DNA from: Clostridium sp. AM58-1XD
GTDB lineage: Bacteria > Bacillota > Clostridia > Lachnospirales > Lachnospiraceae
NCBI RefSeq assembly: GCF_003464085.1
Contig: NZ_QSDR01000042.1
Coordinates: forward strand, 1 to 34,016
Direction of reading: 5' to 3'
DNA length: 34,016 nucleotides
Shown here: positions 14,566-24,416 of the stretch, piece by piece
Layout: the number at the start of each line of letters is the position of its first letter
How positions within the stretch are numbered: position 1 is the stretch's first letter
Notes under the pieces: generated by a model
The model's input: the letters and a program-made list of their open reading frames with translations, nothing else
Told to the model about the DNA's origin: nothing
Databases searched by the model: none
Translations under genes and position numbers: made by a program

Positions 14566-15378
14566 ATGAAAACAGCATTAACAATCGCTGGCAGCGACTG
14601 CAGCGGAGGCGCCGGTATCCAGGCTGATATTAAGACCATGATGGCCAATGGCGTATATGCCATGAGTGCAGTCACAGCATTGACTGCACAGAATACGACC
14701 GGCGTAACAGGCATTGCGGAGGTGGAACCGGAGTTTCTCGGAAAACAGCTGGAGGCAGTTTTTACCGATATTTTTCCGGACGCGGTAAAAATCGGCATGG
14801 TATCCTCGTGCGGACTGATAGAAGTGATCGCAGAAGAATTAAAAAAATTTCATGCGGGGAATATCGTCGTAGATCCCGTCATGGTGGCGACCAGCGGATC
14901 AAAGCTGATCAGCGACGATGCAATTGACTGTTTAAAGGAAAAACTGCTTCCGCTGGCAACGGTTTTAACGCCGAATATACCGGAAGCAGAAGTGCTGTCG
15001 GGGATGGAAGTGAAGACGGCAGAGGACATGGAAAGAGCGGCCAAGGCTATTGGAGATACCTTCCGCTGTGCCGTACTCTGCAAGGGAGGCCATCAGCTGA
15101 ATGACGCCAATGACCTGCTGTACAGGGATGGAACGTTTCAATGGTTTTATGGAAAAAGAATTGACAATCCGAATACACACGGCACAGGATGCACCCTTTC
15201 GAGTGCCATCGCATCGAATTTAGCAAAGGGATGTGATCTCGATGAGGCGGTAGCCAGGGCAAAAATATATTTGTCACAGGCGCTGGAAGCCATGCTCGAC
15301 CTTGGAAGAGGAAGCGGGCCGATGAACCACGCCTTCGCGGTGAAAGGGGAGTATGAGGAGGACGGAAATGGAAAATAA
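14566..15378 (+). CDS. thiD: Hydroxymethylpyrimidine/phosphomethylpyrimidine kinase ThiD
   Basis: Ribokinase-fold enzyme of 270 residues that phosphorylates HMP and then HMP-P to HMP-PP for thiamine synthesis. N-terminal 'TIAGSDCSGGAGIQADIKTM' is the HMP-binding glycine-rich start, and 'DPVMVATSGSKLI' is the central conserved block. 'CKGGHQ' and 'NTHGTGCTLSSAIASNLAKG' hold the anion hole and the catalytic Cys/Asp region. The ribosome binding site AAAGGAG precedes the ATG at 14566. It overlaps cytX by 11 bases. It is under the TPP riboswitch. Confidence 0.95.
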   Translation: MKTALTIAGSDCSGGAGIQADIKTMMANGVYAMSAVTALTAQNTTGVTGIAEVEPEFLGKQLEAVFTDIFPDAVKIGMVSSCGLIEVIAEELKKFHAGNIVVDPVMVATSGSKLISDDAIDCLKEKLLPLATVLTPNIPEAEVLSGMEVKTAEDMERAAKAIGDTFRCAVLCKGGHQLNDANDLLYRDGTFQWFYGKRIDNPNTHGTGCTLSSAIASNLAKGCDLDEAVARAKIYLSQALEAMLDLGRGSGPMNHAFAVKGEYEEDGNGK

Positions 15379-16543
15379 AAGGACGTCTCTCTTTGCCAAC
15401 GGGCTGATCTGGTTCGGTGCAGGTGTTTCCATAGCGGAGATTCTGACGGGTACATATTTTGCACCGCTGGGCTTTAAAAAGGGCCTTCTCGCTATTATAC
15501 TGGGCCATATCATCGGCTGCGCCATGTTCTTTTGCGCAGGACTGATCGGTGGAACTACGCGCCGCAGCGCTATGGAGACGGTTAAAATGAGCTTCGGACA
15601 GCAGGGAAGCCTTCTGTTCAGCAGTCTGAACGTACTTCAGCTGACTGGCTGGACGGCGATTATGATCTACGACGGAGCTTTGGCGGCCAATGGAATCTTT
15701 CAGGCAGGTTCCTGGGTATGGAGCCTTATAATCGGAGTCCTGATTCTGCTGTGGATTCTGATCGGGATAGAAAATCTTGGAAAGGTTAACACGGTGGCTA
15801 TGGCAGCTCTGTTTATTCTGACCATGATCCTGTGCAAAGTGATCTTTTTCGGCGATTCAGGGGTGGTAAGCGGAGGAGAAGGCGGAATGACCTTCGGCGC
15901 CGCCGTGGAGCTTTCGGTTGCGATGCCCCTTTCCTGGCTTCCTGTAATCAGCGATTATACGAGAGAGGCCAAAAAGCCGTTTGCAGCCACAATGGTGAGT
16001 ACGGCTGTATACGGAATCGTCAGCTGCTGGATGTACATGATCGGCATGGGAGCCGCTATTTTCACAGGGGAATCTGATATATCCCAGATCATGGTGAAAG
16101 CAGGACTGGGAGCGGCCGGCCTTCTGATCATCGTTCTCTCAACGGTTACAACGACGTTTCTGGATGCATTTTCGGCCGGAGTTTCCAGCGTTTCCATATC
16201 CTGTAAGATAAAGGAGAAATGGGCGGCAGTGACAGCTGCCGTGATCGGCACGGCAGCTGCCATGATTTATCCGATGGACAATATCACGGGCTTCCTGTAT
16301 CTGATCGGTTCCGTATTTGCGCCTATGATCGCAATTCAGATTGCAGATTATTTTATATTAAAGAAAAATCACAGCGACAGGCCGGTCAACCTTATGAATC
16401 TGGGAATCTGGGCGGCTGGATTCGTCCTTTACCGGTATCTTATGACGGTGGATACCCCGGTAGGCAGTACGCTTCCGGATATGGCAGCCACAATTGTGAT
16501 TTGTCTGGTCTGCAATGCATTGTTTGGAAAAAAGCGAAAATAA
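15368..16543 (+). CDS. cytX: Putative hydroxymethylpyrimidine transporter CytX
   Basis: Membrane protein of 391 residues in the NCS1 (nucleobase:cation symporter) family, with about 11-12 hydrophobic segments. 'LIWFGAGVSIAEILTGTYFA' near the N-terminus and 'AVELSVAMPLSWLPVISDYT' in the middle match the CytX branch found in thiamine operons. Its expected substrate is HMP or a related pyrimidine, which ThiD then phosphorylates. The start at 15368 has AGGAGG 6 bases upstream; an in-frame ATG at 15353 would leave no spacing. Overlap with thiD and the shared TPP riboswitch support the role. Confidence 0.9.
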   Translation: MENKRTSLFANGLIWFGAGVSIAEILTGTYFAPLGFKKGLLAIILGHIIGCAMFFCAGLIGGTTRRSAMETVKMSFGQQGSLLFSSLNVLQLTGWTAIMIYDGALAANGIFQAGSWVWSLIIGVLILLWILIGIENLGKVNTVAMAALFILTMILCKVIFFGDSGVVSGGEGGMTFGAAVELSVAMPLSWLPVISDYTREAKKPFAATMVSTAVYGIVSCWMYMIGMGAAIFTGESDISQIMVKAGLGAAGLLIIVLSTVTTTFLDAFSAGVSSVSISCKIKEKWAAVTAAVIGTAAAMIYPMDNITGFLYLIGSVFAPMIAIQIADYFILKKNHSDRPVNLMNLGIWAAGFVLYRYLMTVDTPVGSTLPDMAATIVICLVCNALFGKKRK

Positions 16544-16610
16544 GAAAACTGTGACGTACTTTATGAAATAAAAAGTGGTTGACCGCATTATCGTATTTTA
16601 GAGCAGCAGC

Positions 16611-16639
16611 TTGCATTTTCCCGGGACAGGGGATATAAT
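16611..16639 (+). promoter_or_regulatory. Promoter of the nitroreductase gene
   Basis: TTGCAT (16611-16616), 17-base spacer, perfect TATAAT (16634-16639). Confidence 0.7.
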
Positions 16640-16710
16640 GGAAGCAAATGTAAATAAAGGCTCAGGAAGGGAAGATAAGGCCCCGGGCCGGACAGATGGA
16701 GGTAATGGAC

Positions 16711-17238
16711 ATGAATGAGACGATTAAGAACCTGATTGAAAGAAGAAGCGTACGCAGATTTAAACCGGAGCAGATCAAGGATGAAGAGCTGGAGATGATC
16801 CTGGAAGCGGGGAAATATGCGGCTTCCGGCAAGAACATGCAGCCGACACACATGGTTGTAATCAGAGATAAGGAAATTTTAAAGAAATTATCCGATATGA
16901 ACAAGGAATTTCTGGGCAAACCGGAGATGCCGGATGCATTTTTCGGGGCACCTACGGTCATTCTCGTACTGGCAGACAGAAAGTCTTCCAATTATCTCTA
17001 TGACGGAAGCCTTGTCATGGGCAACCTGATGAATGCGGCACATTCTTTGGGAATCGGCTCCTGCTGGATCAACCGTGCGAAGGAAGAGTTTAATACGGAA
17101 TACGGCAAATCCCTGTTAAAGGAATGGGGACTGGACGGCGATTATGAAGGAATCGGCCACTGCATTCTGGGCTATGTGGACGGCGATTATCCAAAGGCAG
17201 CGCCGAGGAAAGCTGATTTCGTTACATACATCGGATAA
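16711..17238 (+). CDS. Nitroreductase-family flavoprotein
   Basis: FMN-dependent oxidoreductase family protein of 175 residues. The N-terminus 'NLIERRSVRRFKPEQIKDEE' holds the RRSxRxF motif that contacts FMN. 'AASGKNMQPTHMVVI' is the second FMN contact, 'LVMGNLMNAAHSLGIGSCWI' the core helix, and 'GHCILGYVDGDYP' the C-terminal strand. The physiological substrate cannot be told from sequence; relatives reduce nitroaromatics, quinones or flavins. The start at 16711 has GGAGG 8 bases upstream; the in-frame ATG at 16696 lacks one. Confidence 0.9.
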   Translation: MNETIKNLIERRSVRRFKPEQIKDEELEMILEAGKYAASGKNMQPTHMVVIRDKEILKKLSDMNKEFLGKPEMPDAFFGAPTVILVLADRKSSNYLYDGSLVMGNLMNAAHSLGIGSCWINRAKEEFNTEYGKSLLKEWGLDGDYEGIGHCILGYVDGDYPKAAPRKADFVTYIG

Positions 17239-17282
17239 GTCTAAGGATATCCTATGACTTTCGGGAAAGATTTACAAAGGAA

Positions 17283-17311
17283 TTGACGGAATAATGTGCG
17301 TGTGCTATACT
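17283..17311 (+). promoter_or_regulatory. Promoter of the MATE exporter gene
   Basis: TTGACG (17283-17288), 17-base spacer, TATACT (17306-17311). The transcript would start near 17318 and meet the strong hairpin at 17327 almost at once. Confidence 0.75.
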
Positions 17312-17326
17312 GGCACTGCTGAAGAG

Positions 17327-17385
17327 AAAGGGCTATATATTTTTCTGTTTCTGATTGACAAACAGAGAATATATAGCCCTTTTCC
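17327..17385 (+). terminator. Leader terminator of the MATE exporter gene
   Basis: Perfect 15-bp stem AAAGGGCTATATATT (17327-17341) with AATATATAGCCCTTT (17368-17382), inner TCTGTTT/AAACAGA helix, and T residues after it. It sits 110 bases before the coding start, right behind the promoter, so it should act as an attenuator. Confidence 0.75.
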
Positions 17386-17494
17386 GTTCGTGCACGAAGC
17401 GGGCCGCTGCGGCGGAAAGAAATGGACTGCTGATGGGGTCCGCTGCAGGCGGAGATTGCGCGAATACGTGATCTTTATAAAGGAGGAAAAATTT

Positions 17495-18837
17495 ATGGAA
17501 AAAGAAAATCCAATGGGTACGAAGCCGGTCCTGCCGCTTCTTCTGGGAATGTCATTTCCGCCGATGGTATCCATGCTGATTCAGTCTATGTATAATGTGG
17601 TAGACAGTATTTATCTGGCCAGCTACAGCAAAGAGGCGCTGACGGCTGTTTCCCTCGTGTTTCCGCTGCAGAACCTGGTTCTGGCCGTAGCAGTCGGTTT
17701 TGGCATCGGCATCAATTCCTGCATGTCCAGAAGCCTGGGAGAAAAGAACACGGATGAGACGAACAGAATTGCAGCTCACGGCGTCATCTGTTCGCTGATT
17801 CATTCCCTGATTTTTGTGCTTGCGGGCCTCTTTCTTTCGGGGCCGTTTATCGCAATGTTTACGAATAATCAGGAAATATACGAGATGGGGTGTACGTATT
17901 CCAGAATCGTCATCTGCCTCTCCTTTGCGAGTATATTCCATATTTTTATAGAAAAGATCTTCCAGGCTGTGGGAAACATGGTCGTTCCCATGTTCCTTCA
18001 GGCCGCCGGAGCACTTGTCAATATCATACTCGATCCAATTCTGATCTTTGGTCAGTACGGCTTTCCATCCATGGGAATTACAGGGCTGCCGCCGCAACAA
18101 TTATCGGCCAGTTTACAGCATGTCTGATGGCGCTTGTCCTGTTTGCCGTGAGCCGCAGCGGAATTTCGATCAGCCTGAAAGGATTTAAGTGCGACCGGAT
18201 GATTCTGAAACGGATTTATGCGGTGGCTGTTCCATCCGGAATGATGACGGCTCTTCCTTCTGTCATGGTAGGAATCCTGAATGGAATTCTGGCGGGAATT
18301 TCTACGGCGGCCGTTGCCGTTCTGGGGGTATATATCAAAATCCAGTCGTTCGTTTATATGCCGGCAAATGGAGTAATCCAGGGGCTGAGGCCAATTGCGG
18401 GATATTGTTACGGCGCGGGAAAATATGACAGGATACGGCGCGTCATGGTATGCGGCGCAGGATCGATTGCCGTGATTATGGCCTTTGGGACCCTGCTTTT
18501 CATGGGCATGCCTGAAATGATTATGACACTGTTTAAAGCAGACGAAGAGATGATGGCAACCGGAGTCAGCGCTTTGAAAATTATTTCCTGCGGATTCGTG
18601 ATTTCATCGATCTCCCTCGTCTGCGCCGGCACGTTTGAAGGACTGGGAAACGGAATGGCGTCTCTCGTCATCAATATGATCCGGCAGTTCCTGATCATTC
18701 CTCCGCTGGCCCTTCTGCTTGTTCCGGTATGGGGGACGGCAGGCGTATGGGCAGCCTTTCCCGTGGCGGAATTGCTGGCGGCAGGAGCCTCTGTTTTCTT
18801 TTACAGGAGAAAGATCAGGGTGATTTGGTCAAATTAA
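17495..18837 (+). pseudogene. MATE-family multidrug/sodium antiporter, frameshifted
   Basis: A complete MATE exporter of about 447 residues is encoded in two frames. The first, from the ATG at 17495 (AAGGAGG upstream), has the family start 'LLLGMSFPPMVSMLIQSMYN' and runs to 'QYGFPSMGITG' near residue 195. At 18083-18085 the sequence has GGG where one more G would restore 'AAAATIIGQFTACLMALVLF'. The second half then runs unbroken through 'YMPANGVIQGLRPIAGYCYG' to 'KIRVIWSN'. All 12 membrane segments are present once the frame is repaired. Either the gene is inactivated by one deletion or the consensus sequence is wrong here. I favour an artefact or a recent mutation, because both halves are otherwise intact. 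Confidence 0.85.
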
Positions 18838-18912
18838 CCATAACTTTGCGTTATGAGAAATATTACTTTTCAATAGTTGACAAATTTTGGTCGTGTTGTT
18901 ATCATTGGTATA

Positions 18913-18931
18913 ATATCGTTTGATACGATAT
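18913..18931 (+). promoter_or_regulatory. Inverted repeat in the ilvN promoter region
   Basis: ATATCGT and ACGATAT are separated by 5 bases and directly follow a TATAAT-like -10 at about 18910. This is a possible operator for the ilvN-ilvC unit; no T box or peptide leader is visible upstream. Confidence 0.35.
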
Positions 18932-18963
18932 ACATTATGTTACACAGGAAACGGAGGAGTTCG

Positions 18964-19473
18964 ATGGAGAAGATGGAAAGAATTGTTTTATCGCTGCTGG
19001 TAGATAATACTGCCGGTGTTCTGGCGAGAGTATCTGGTTTATTCAGCCGCCGGGGATATAACATTGAAAGTCTCACTGTCGGCACGACGGCAGACGAACG
19101 GTATTCCAGAATGACCGTAGTTTCCTTTGGAGATCAGAAGATTCTGGAGCAGATCAAGAACCAGCTGGAAAAGCTGGAAGATGTGCGGGACATTAAGGAG
19201 TTGAGGGGAAATACATCTGTATACAGGGAGCTGATCCTTGTTAAGGTGAAGGCGAATGCCAGCGAGAGGCAGGCCGTCAGCGCAATCGCAGATATTTTCC
19301 GAGCTTCCATCGTAGACGTTGGAAAGGAATCCATGACGATTATGCTGACAGGAGACCAGTCCAAGTTAAACGCTCTTATCAATCTGGTGGAAGATTATGA
19401 GATTCTGGAGCTGGCCAGGACCGGAGTGACGGGCCTTTCCAGAGGAACCGAAGATGTCCGTTATTTACCGTAA
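18964..19473 (+). CDS. ilvN: Acetolactate synthase small (regulatory) subunit
   Basis: Regulatory subunit of 169 residues of acetohydroxyacid synthase, the first common enzyme of valine, leucine and isoleucine synthesis. The N-terminal ACT domain reads 'LSLLVDNTAGVLARVSGLFS' then 'RRGYNIESLTVGTT', the valine feedback site. The C-terminal half ('ELILVKVKANASERQAVSAI', 'ELARTGVTGLSRG') is the usual AHAS small-subunit domain. The ATG at 18964 has ACGGAGGAG upstream; a longer frame from 18877 begins inside the promoter. No catalytic subunit ilvB lies in the window, so it must be elsewhere. ilvC follows after 93 bases. Confidence 0.95.
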   Translation: MEKMERIVLSLLVDNTAGVLARVSGLFSRRGYNIESLTVGTTADERYSRMTVVSFGDQKILEQIKNQLEKLEDVRDIKELRGNTSVYRELILVKVKANASERQAVSAIADIFRASIVDVGKESMTIMLTGDQSKLNALINLVEDYEILELARTGVTGLSRGTEDVRYLP

Positions 19474-19551
19474 GCTGAGGGAGAAGGCCAGAGGCGGACA
19501 GAGAGTCGTCGGTCCAATCCCTTTTGCTCAATACATCACAAATTCATTTGA

Positions 19552-20577
<1,026 letters not shown>

Positions 20578-20654
20578 ATGGATCATATAAGTGAACCATT
20601 TGATCACGATACGGCGGACCGGTTTTAAGAAGGAATGCACTACGGTGTGCATGT

Positions 20655-20720
20655 AAAAACAGGCTTTGCAGGAATGACGGTGTCTGATAGACAGTCATTC
20701 TCTGCAAAGCCTGTTTGTAT
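20655..20720 (-). terminator. Bidirectional terminator between ilvC and the LysR gene
   Basis: Very long stem: AAACAGGCTTTGCAG plus GAATGAC pairs with GTCATTC plus CTGCAAAGCCTGTTT. The T-run is better on the - strand (TGTTTTTAC), so it primarily ends the LysR gene, but it can serve ilvC too. Confidence 0.8.
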
Positions 20721-20789
20721 GTGAAGCGCAGGTCACTCGATCATTCACTCATTCAATAAAGAGCTATTGGAAAGAAGCAGAATCTCTGG

Positions 20790-21698
20790 CTATGGCTGCT
20801 GACATTTGGGACCGTGCTCCGACAGGAATTTCAGGAATAAATTCAGAGCTGAAGAAGGGAGCATGTTATTGTAGGCGAAGCCTACCGTCCTCTTTTCAAT
20901 CGGGTCTTTTAACGGAATTTCAATCAATTCTCCGGAATCCAGTTCATCTTTCACAAATTCCTTGATGACGCAGCCGATGCCCATACCGATTTTGGCGAAT
21001 TCGATCAGAAGATCCATGGCTGTGACCTCCAGAACCTGGTTTGCCACGAGATTGCGGGCAGCCATGTAGTCGTCAATATGGCGGCGTGTCAGGTTGTTGC
21101 GGTCCAGGAGCATGATATTGCCTGTCTGGAATATGTCGGTTTCTTCGCCTTCCCTGAGTTTTAAATTGTCCAGATAGCTTCTGGTGGATACAAAGATATC
21201 GTGAATGTCCTGAAGAGGCAGAAAGGTGAGGCTTTTCTTGCTGTCAGGTTCGGCCACCAGACCCAGGTCGATCTGCTGATGTTCCAGCATAGTCAGCGTA
21301 TGGGTCGTGGACTGGCTTTCGATTGTAATTTTCATGTGAGGATAACATTCGATAAATTGATGGAGATAAGGGAGAAGTATGTAGCGGCAGAGCGTATTGC
21401 TGACTCCGATTCTCAGATGGCCGATATTGAAATCGCGTATACGCTTCAGCTCTTTTTCCCCTCTGTTCAAAAATTCAAAGGCTGCTTTTGTATGAACAAA
21501 CAGCAGCTCGCCTTCTTCCGTCAGATGAACGCCGCGGGAATTCCTTGTAAAAAGGGAAACTCCCAAATTGTCTTCCAGCTTGCCGATGGCCTTGCTGATG
21601 GCCGGCTGGCTGATATACAGTTCTTTGGCAGCTTTAGAAATATTGCCTGCCTTTGCTACTTCATAAAAGATTTTATATTGTGATAAATGCTGTTCCAT
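20790..21698 (-). CDS. LysR-family regulator, divergent from leuCD
   Basis: 302-residue LysR-type activator. The N-terminal winged helix 'FYEVAKAGNISKAAKELYIS' plus 'QPAISKAIGKLEDNLGVSLF' is followed by a periplasmic-binding-protein-like effector domain with 'GHLRIGVSNTLCRYILLPYL'. The ATG at 21698 has GAAAGGAG upstream on the - strand. It is divergent from leuC with a 226-base A+T-rich spacer, the classical arrangement of an autoregulated LysR gene controlling its neighbour. A leucine-pathway intermediate as coinducer is plausible but not shown. A 2-isopropylmalate or acetolactate sensor cannot be told apart by eye. Confidence 0.9.
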   Translation of the reverse strand: MEQHLSQYKIFYEVAKAGNISKAAKELYISQPAISKAIGKLEDNLGVSLFTRNSRGVHLTEEGELLFVHTKAAFEFLNRGEKELKRIRDFNIGHLRIGVSNTLCRYILLPYLHQFIECYPHMKITIESQSTTHTLTMLEHQQIDLGLVAEPDSKKSLTFLPLQDIHDIFVSTRSYLDNLKLREGEETDIFQTGNIMLLDRNNLTRRHIDDYMAARNLVANQVLEVTAMDLLIEFAKIGMGIGCVIKEFVKDELDSGELIEIPLKDPIEKRTVGFAYNNMLPSSALNLFLKFLSEHGPKCQQP

Positions 21699-21924
21699 AC
21701 GGCTCCTTTCATGGAAATATAAACGCTATGAATAGTTGATATAACGAGAGATTATGAAAAACTCTAACATTCCTGGATAATATATAACTCAATTTTATAA
21801 TAAATATATCTAATATGTATTATCATTATAGCAAAGGCTGTGCTAGAATGTAAAGTAGAAAGAACAGATGCAGGGAAATGTCCTTGAGTAAGAGACATCA
21901 AAAGTGATAGAAGGAGGATACATT
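21699..21924. promoter_or_regulatory. Divergent LysR/leuC control region
   Basis: A+T-rich spacer without a gene. A leuC promoter may be TTATCA (21820-21825) with TAGAAT (21844-21849). Repeated ATAT/ATAA tracts at 21780-21826, including ATATCTAATATGTAT, could hold T-N11-A type LysR sites. No riboswitch or T box is recognised. Confidence 0.45.
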
Positions 21925-23187
21925 ATGGGAATGACAATGACCCAGAAAATTCTGGCTGCCCACGCAGGGCTTCCGGAAGTAAAGGCAGGACAGTTAATCG
22001 AGGCGGATTTGGATCTTGTTCTCGGCAATGACATCACTTCACCGGTAGCGATAAACGAAATGAAGAAGATGAACAGCCAGAGCGTTTTTCATAAGGATAA
22101 AATTGCCCTGGTTATGGACCATTTTATTCCGAACAAGGATATTAAGTCGGCGGAAAACTGCAAGTGCTGCCGTGATTTCGCATGCAGGCATGAGATTTCC
22201 AATTATTTTGACGTGGGAGAAATGGGAATCGAACACGCGCTGCTTCCGGAAAAAGGCCTTGTTGTGGCAGGCGATGCTGTGATCGGAGCGGATTCTCATA
22301 CATGTACATATGGCGCTCTGGGCGCATTTTCTACGGGCGTAGGAAGCACGGATATGGCAGCAGGCATGGTAACTGGAAAAGCTTGGTTTAAGGTGCCTTC
22401 CGCCATCAAATTTATCCTCACAGGCAAGCCTGGAAAATGGGTCAGCGGCAAGGATGTCATTCTTCACATTATCGGAATGATCGGTGTGGACGGAGCTCTT
22501 TACAAATCGATGGAATTCACAGGAGACGGAATTGACAGCCTTTCCATGGACGACCGCTTTACCATCTGTAATATGGCGATTGAAGCAGGAGGAAAGAACG
22601 GAATTTTTCCTGTAGATGACAAGGCCGAACTCTACATGAAGGAGCATTCCAAGCGCAGTTTTCAAGTGTATGAAGCCGACGAGGATGCAGAGTACGATGC
22701 AGTTTATACCATCGACCTGTCCGAGCTGAAACCGACGGTCGCATTCCCGCACCTTCCGGAAAATACAAAGACGATTGACGAAGTGGGAGAAGTGAAGATA
22801 GATCAGGTTGTCATCGGCTCCTGTACCAACGGCAGAATCGACGACATGAGAATCGCTGCGGAGGTTATGTCAGGCCATAAGGTAGCAAAGGGAGTACGCT
22901 GTATTGTCATTCCGGCAACGCAGGCGATCTATCTTCAGTCTATGAGAGAAGGGCTGCTGGAAATATTTATTGAAGCAGGAGCCGTGGTCAGCACGCCAAC
23001 GTGCGGGCCGTGCCTTGGAGGATATATGGGTATTCTGGCAGCAGGAGAGCGGTGTGTTTCTACGACGAACCGCAACTTTGTAGGACGTATGGGCCATGTG
23101 GAATCAGAAGTATATCTGGCAAGCCCGGCGGTTGCAGCAGCGAGTGCGGTGACAGGTAAGATTTCCTGTCCATGTGAACTGGAATAA
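21925..23187 (+). CDS. leuC: 3-isopropylmalate dehydratase large subunit
   Basis: Aconitase-family large subunit of 420 residues (the shorter clostridial/archaeal type) that, with LeuD, isomerises 2- to 3-isopropylmalate in leucine synthesis. The three [4Fe-4S] Cys ligands are Cys300 in '[10 protein letters not shown]' and Cys360 and Cys363 in '[12 protein letters not shown]'. '[20 protein letters not shown]' is the substrate-binding signature. The start at 21925 has AGGAGG upstream. leuD follows after 14 bases. Confidence 0.96.
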   Translation: MGMTMTQKILAAHAGLPEVKAGQLIEADLDLVLGNDITSPVAINEMKKMNSQSVFHKDKIALVMDHFIPNKDIKSAENCKCCRDFACRHEISNYFDVGEMGIEHALLPEKGLVVAGDAVIGADSHTCTYGALGAFSTGVGSTDMAAGMVTGKAWFKVPSAIKFILTGKPGKWVSGKDVILHIIGMIGVDGALYKSMEFTGDGIDSLSMDDRFTICNMAIEAGGKNGIFPVDDKAELYMKEHSKRSFQVYEADEDAEYDAVYTIDLSELKPTVAFPHLPENTKTIDEVGEVKIDQVVIGSCTNGRIDDMRIAAEVMSGHKVAKGVRCIVIPATQAIYLQSMREGLLEIFIEAGAVVSTPTCGPCLGGYMGILAAGERCVSTTNRNFVGRMGHVESEVYLASPAVAAASAVTGKISCPCELE

Positions 23188-23201
23188 CAGGAGGTGAAAT
23201 C

Positions 23202-23690
23202 ATGAAAGCAGTTGGACACGTTTTTAAATATGGAGACAATGTGGATACGGATGTCATCATCCCGGCCAGATATCTGAACGCGACAGACGGAAACGAACTG
23301 GCAAAACACTGTATGGAAGACATCGACAAAGAATTTATAACCAAAGTGCAGGCCGGCGATCTGATCGTGGCAAATAAGAACTTTGGTTGCGGTTCTTCCA
23401 GAGAGCATGCGCCGCTGGCAATTAAATGTGCCGGGGTCAGCTGTGTAATTGCAGAGACATTTGCCAGAATCTTTTACAGAAACGCGATCAATATCGGCCT
23501 TCCGATCATCGAATGCCCGGAAGCGGCAGCGGCGATTCAAGCCGGAGATGAGGTGGAAGTCGATTTCGATAGCGGTGTAATCACCAACAGGACGAAGGGT
23601 GAGACTTATAAAGGGCAGGCATTCCCTCCGTTTATGCAGGGGATTATCGAGGCCGGAGGACTGGTTAATTATATCAATCAGAACCAGTAA
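23202..23690 (+). CDS. leuD: 3-isopropylmalate dehydratase small subunit
   Basis: 162-residue swivel-domain subunit partnering LeuC. '[20 protein letters not shown]' is the N-terminal signature and '[19 protein letters not shown]' the active-site loop. The length is typical of the short LeuD type. The ribosome binding site AGGAGGTG is directly upstream and the gene is closely coupled to leuC. leuA and leuB are not in the window. Confidence 0.96.
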   Translation: MKAVGHVFKYGDNVDTDVIIPARYLNATDGNELAKHCMEDIDKEFITKVQAGDLIVANKNFGCGSSREHAPLAIKCAGVSCVIAETFARIFYRNAINIGLPIIECPEAAAAIQAGDEVEVDFDSGVITNRTKGETYKGQAFPPFMQGIIEAGGLVNYINQNQ

Positions 23691-23736
23691 ATGCGGGAAT
23701 ATTCCGCGGTTTGAGTATGAGGGGAAAAGCTATTTG

Positions 23737-23764
23737 CAGGACGGCCAGGTGCCGTCCTGTTTTT
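23737..23764 (+). terminator. Terminator after leuCD
   Basis: CAGGACGGC pairs with GCCGTCCTG around a 5-base loop and is followed by five T. Confidence 0.88.
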
Positions 23765-24185
23765 GCTTTCTGGAAAAGACCTTGTTATTGTAAAGTGATA
23801 AATCGTATGATTTCCTAGAAAGCAAAAACGTTCCGCTATGGATGCGCACTCGCGCAAAAGGAATTATGTAAATAAATGGCCCTGCAAAAGCAGGGCACAG
23901 AAAACAGGGGTTAGAATTAGAAGTTCATCATTACTCATATCGCGGATTTCTTCAGAAGTCATGCCGTCTGGTGGATTTTGTATACGTTCTTTTATATTTT
24001 AATGCTTGATAATAATCGCAGTTAATTATAAAATAGTGGGACAGGCTATTAAGCAAACGTGCTGGCTTTTCAGGGATATGCTCCATGTGCTGTGACGTGG
24101 ATTGTAACGATGGATTTTGTCGCTACGCCTCTTACGGGTATGAGCTATTTTTTCTATACGATTACTACAGTATTTGAAAGGAAGG
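23765..24185. other. Intergenic stretch with gene debris
   Basis: 420 bases without a sound gene. There is a GCCCTGC/GCAGGGC hairpin near 23879-23897. On the - strand a short open frame (stop at 23864) contains 'PPDGMTSEEIRDMSNDELL', protein-like but without a start signal. From 24059 a + frame with a hydrophobic stretch leads into the EAL remnant. The segment looks like a decayed locus. Confidence 0.35.
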
Positions 24186-24400
24186 GAAGCGCGAGAAAGA
24201 TCATGAATACGCCGCTGGACACGATCAAGCTGGATAAGAGCCTGATCTGGCCGGAAATGGAGAAGAAAGAGGCGGCAGCTATGGTGATAAGTCTGGCGGT
24301 CATGTTCCATGAAATGGGACTTCAGGTTCTGGCCGAAGGCGTGGAAAATGAAGAAGAGGCATTTATATCTTTAAAACATGCCGGCAGACAGATGGAATAG
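24186..24400 (+). pseudogene. Fragment of an EAL-domain (c-di-GMP phosphodiesterase) protein
   Basis: The frame reads 'NTPLDTIKLDKSLIWPEMEK' and then 'VMFHEMGLQVLAEGVENEEE'. These match the middle-to-late part of EAL domains: the 'LPvDxIKiDksLI' strand and 'vvAEGVEteeq'. The N-terminal part of the domain with the EAL signature is missing, and the C-terminal 'GCDYxQGYxxSkPl' part is lost, since the frame ends at 'KHAGRQME' just before the next gene. Only about 70 residues remain, so no enzyme activity is expected. Confidence 0.65.
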
Positions 24401-24416
24401 ACAGGAGAAGCGGACA

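Noticed and set aside
17294..17494. Extended N-terminus of the MATE protein from an upstream ATG at 17294
   Set aside because: That ATG lies between the -35 and -10 elements and would not be in the transcript; the ATG at 17495 has a perfect ribosome binding site and gives the family N-terminus.
18838..18963. T-box or peptide attenuator expected before the ilv genes
   Set aside because: The leader is too short and lacks the T-box AGGGUGGNACCGCG sequence; likewise none is seen before leuC.
20578..20760. Possible attachment site or repeat element after ilvC
   Set aside because: The long palindrome is explained as a bidirectional terminator between convergent genes; no integrase or direct repeats accompany it.
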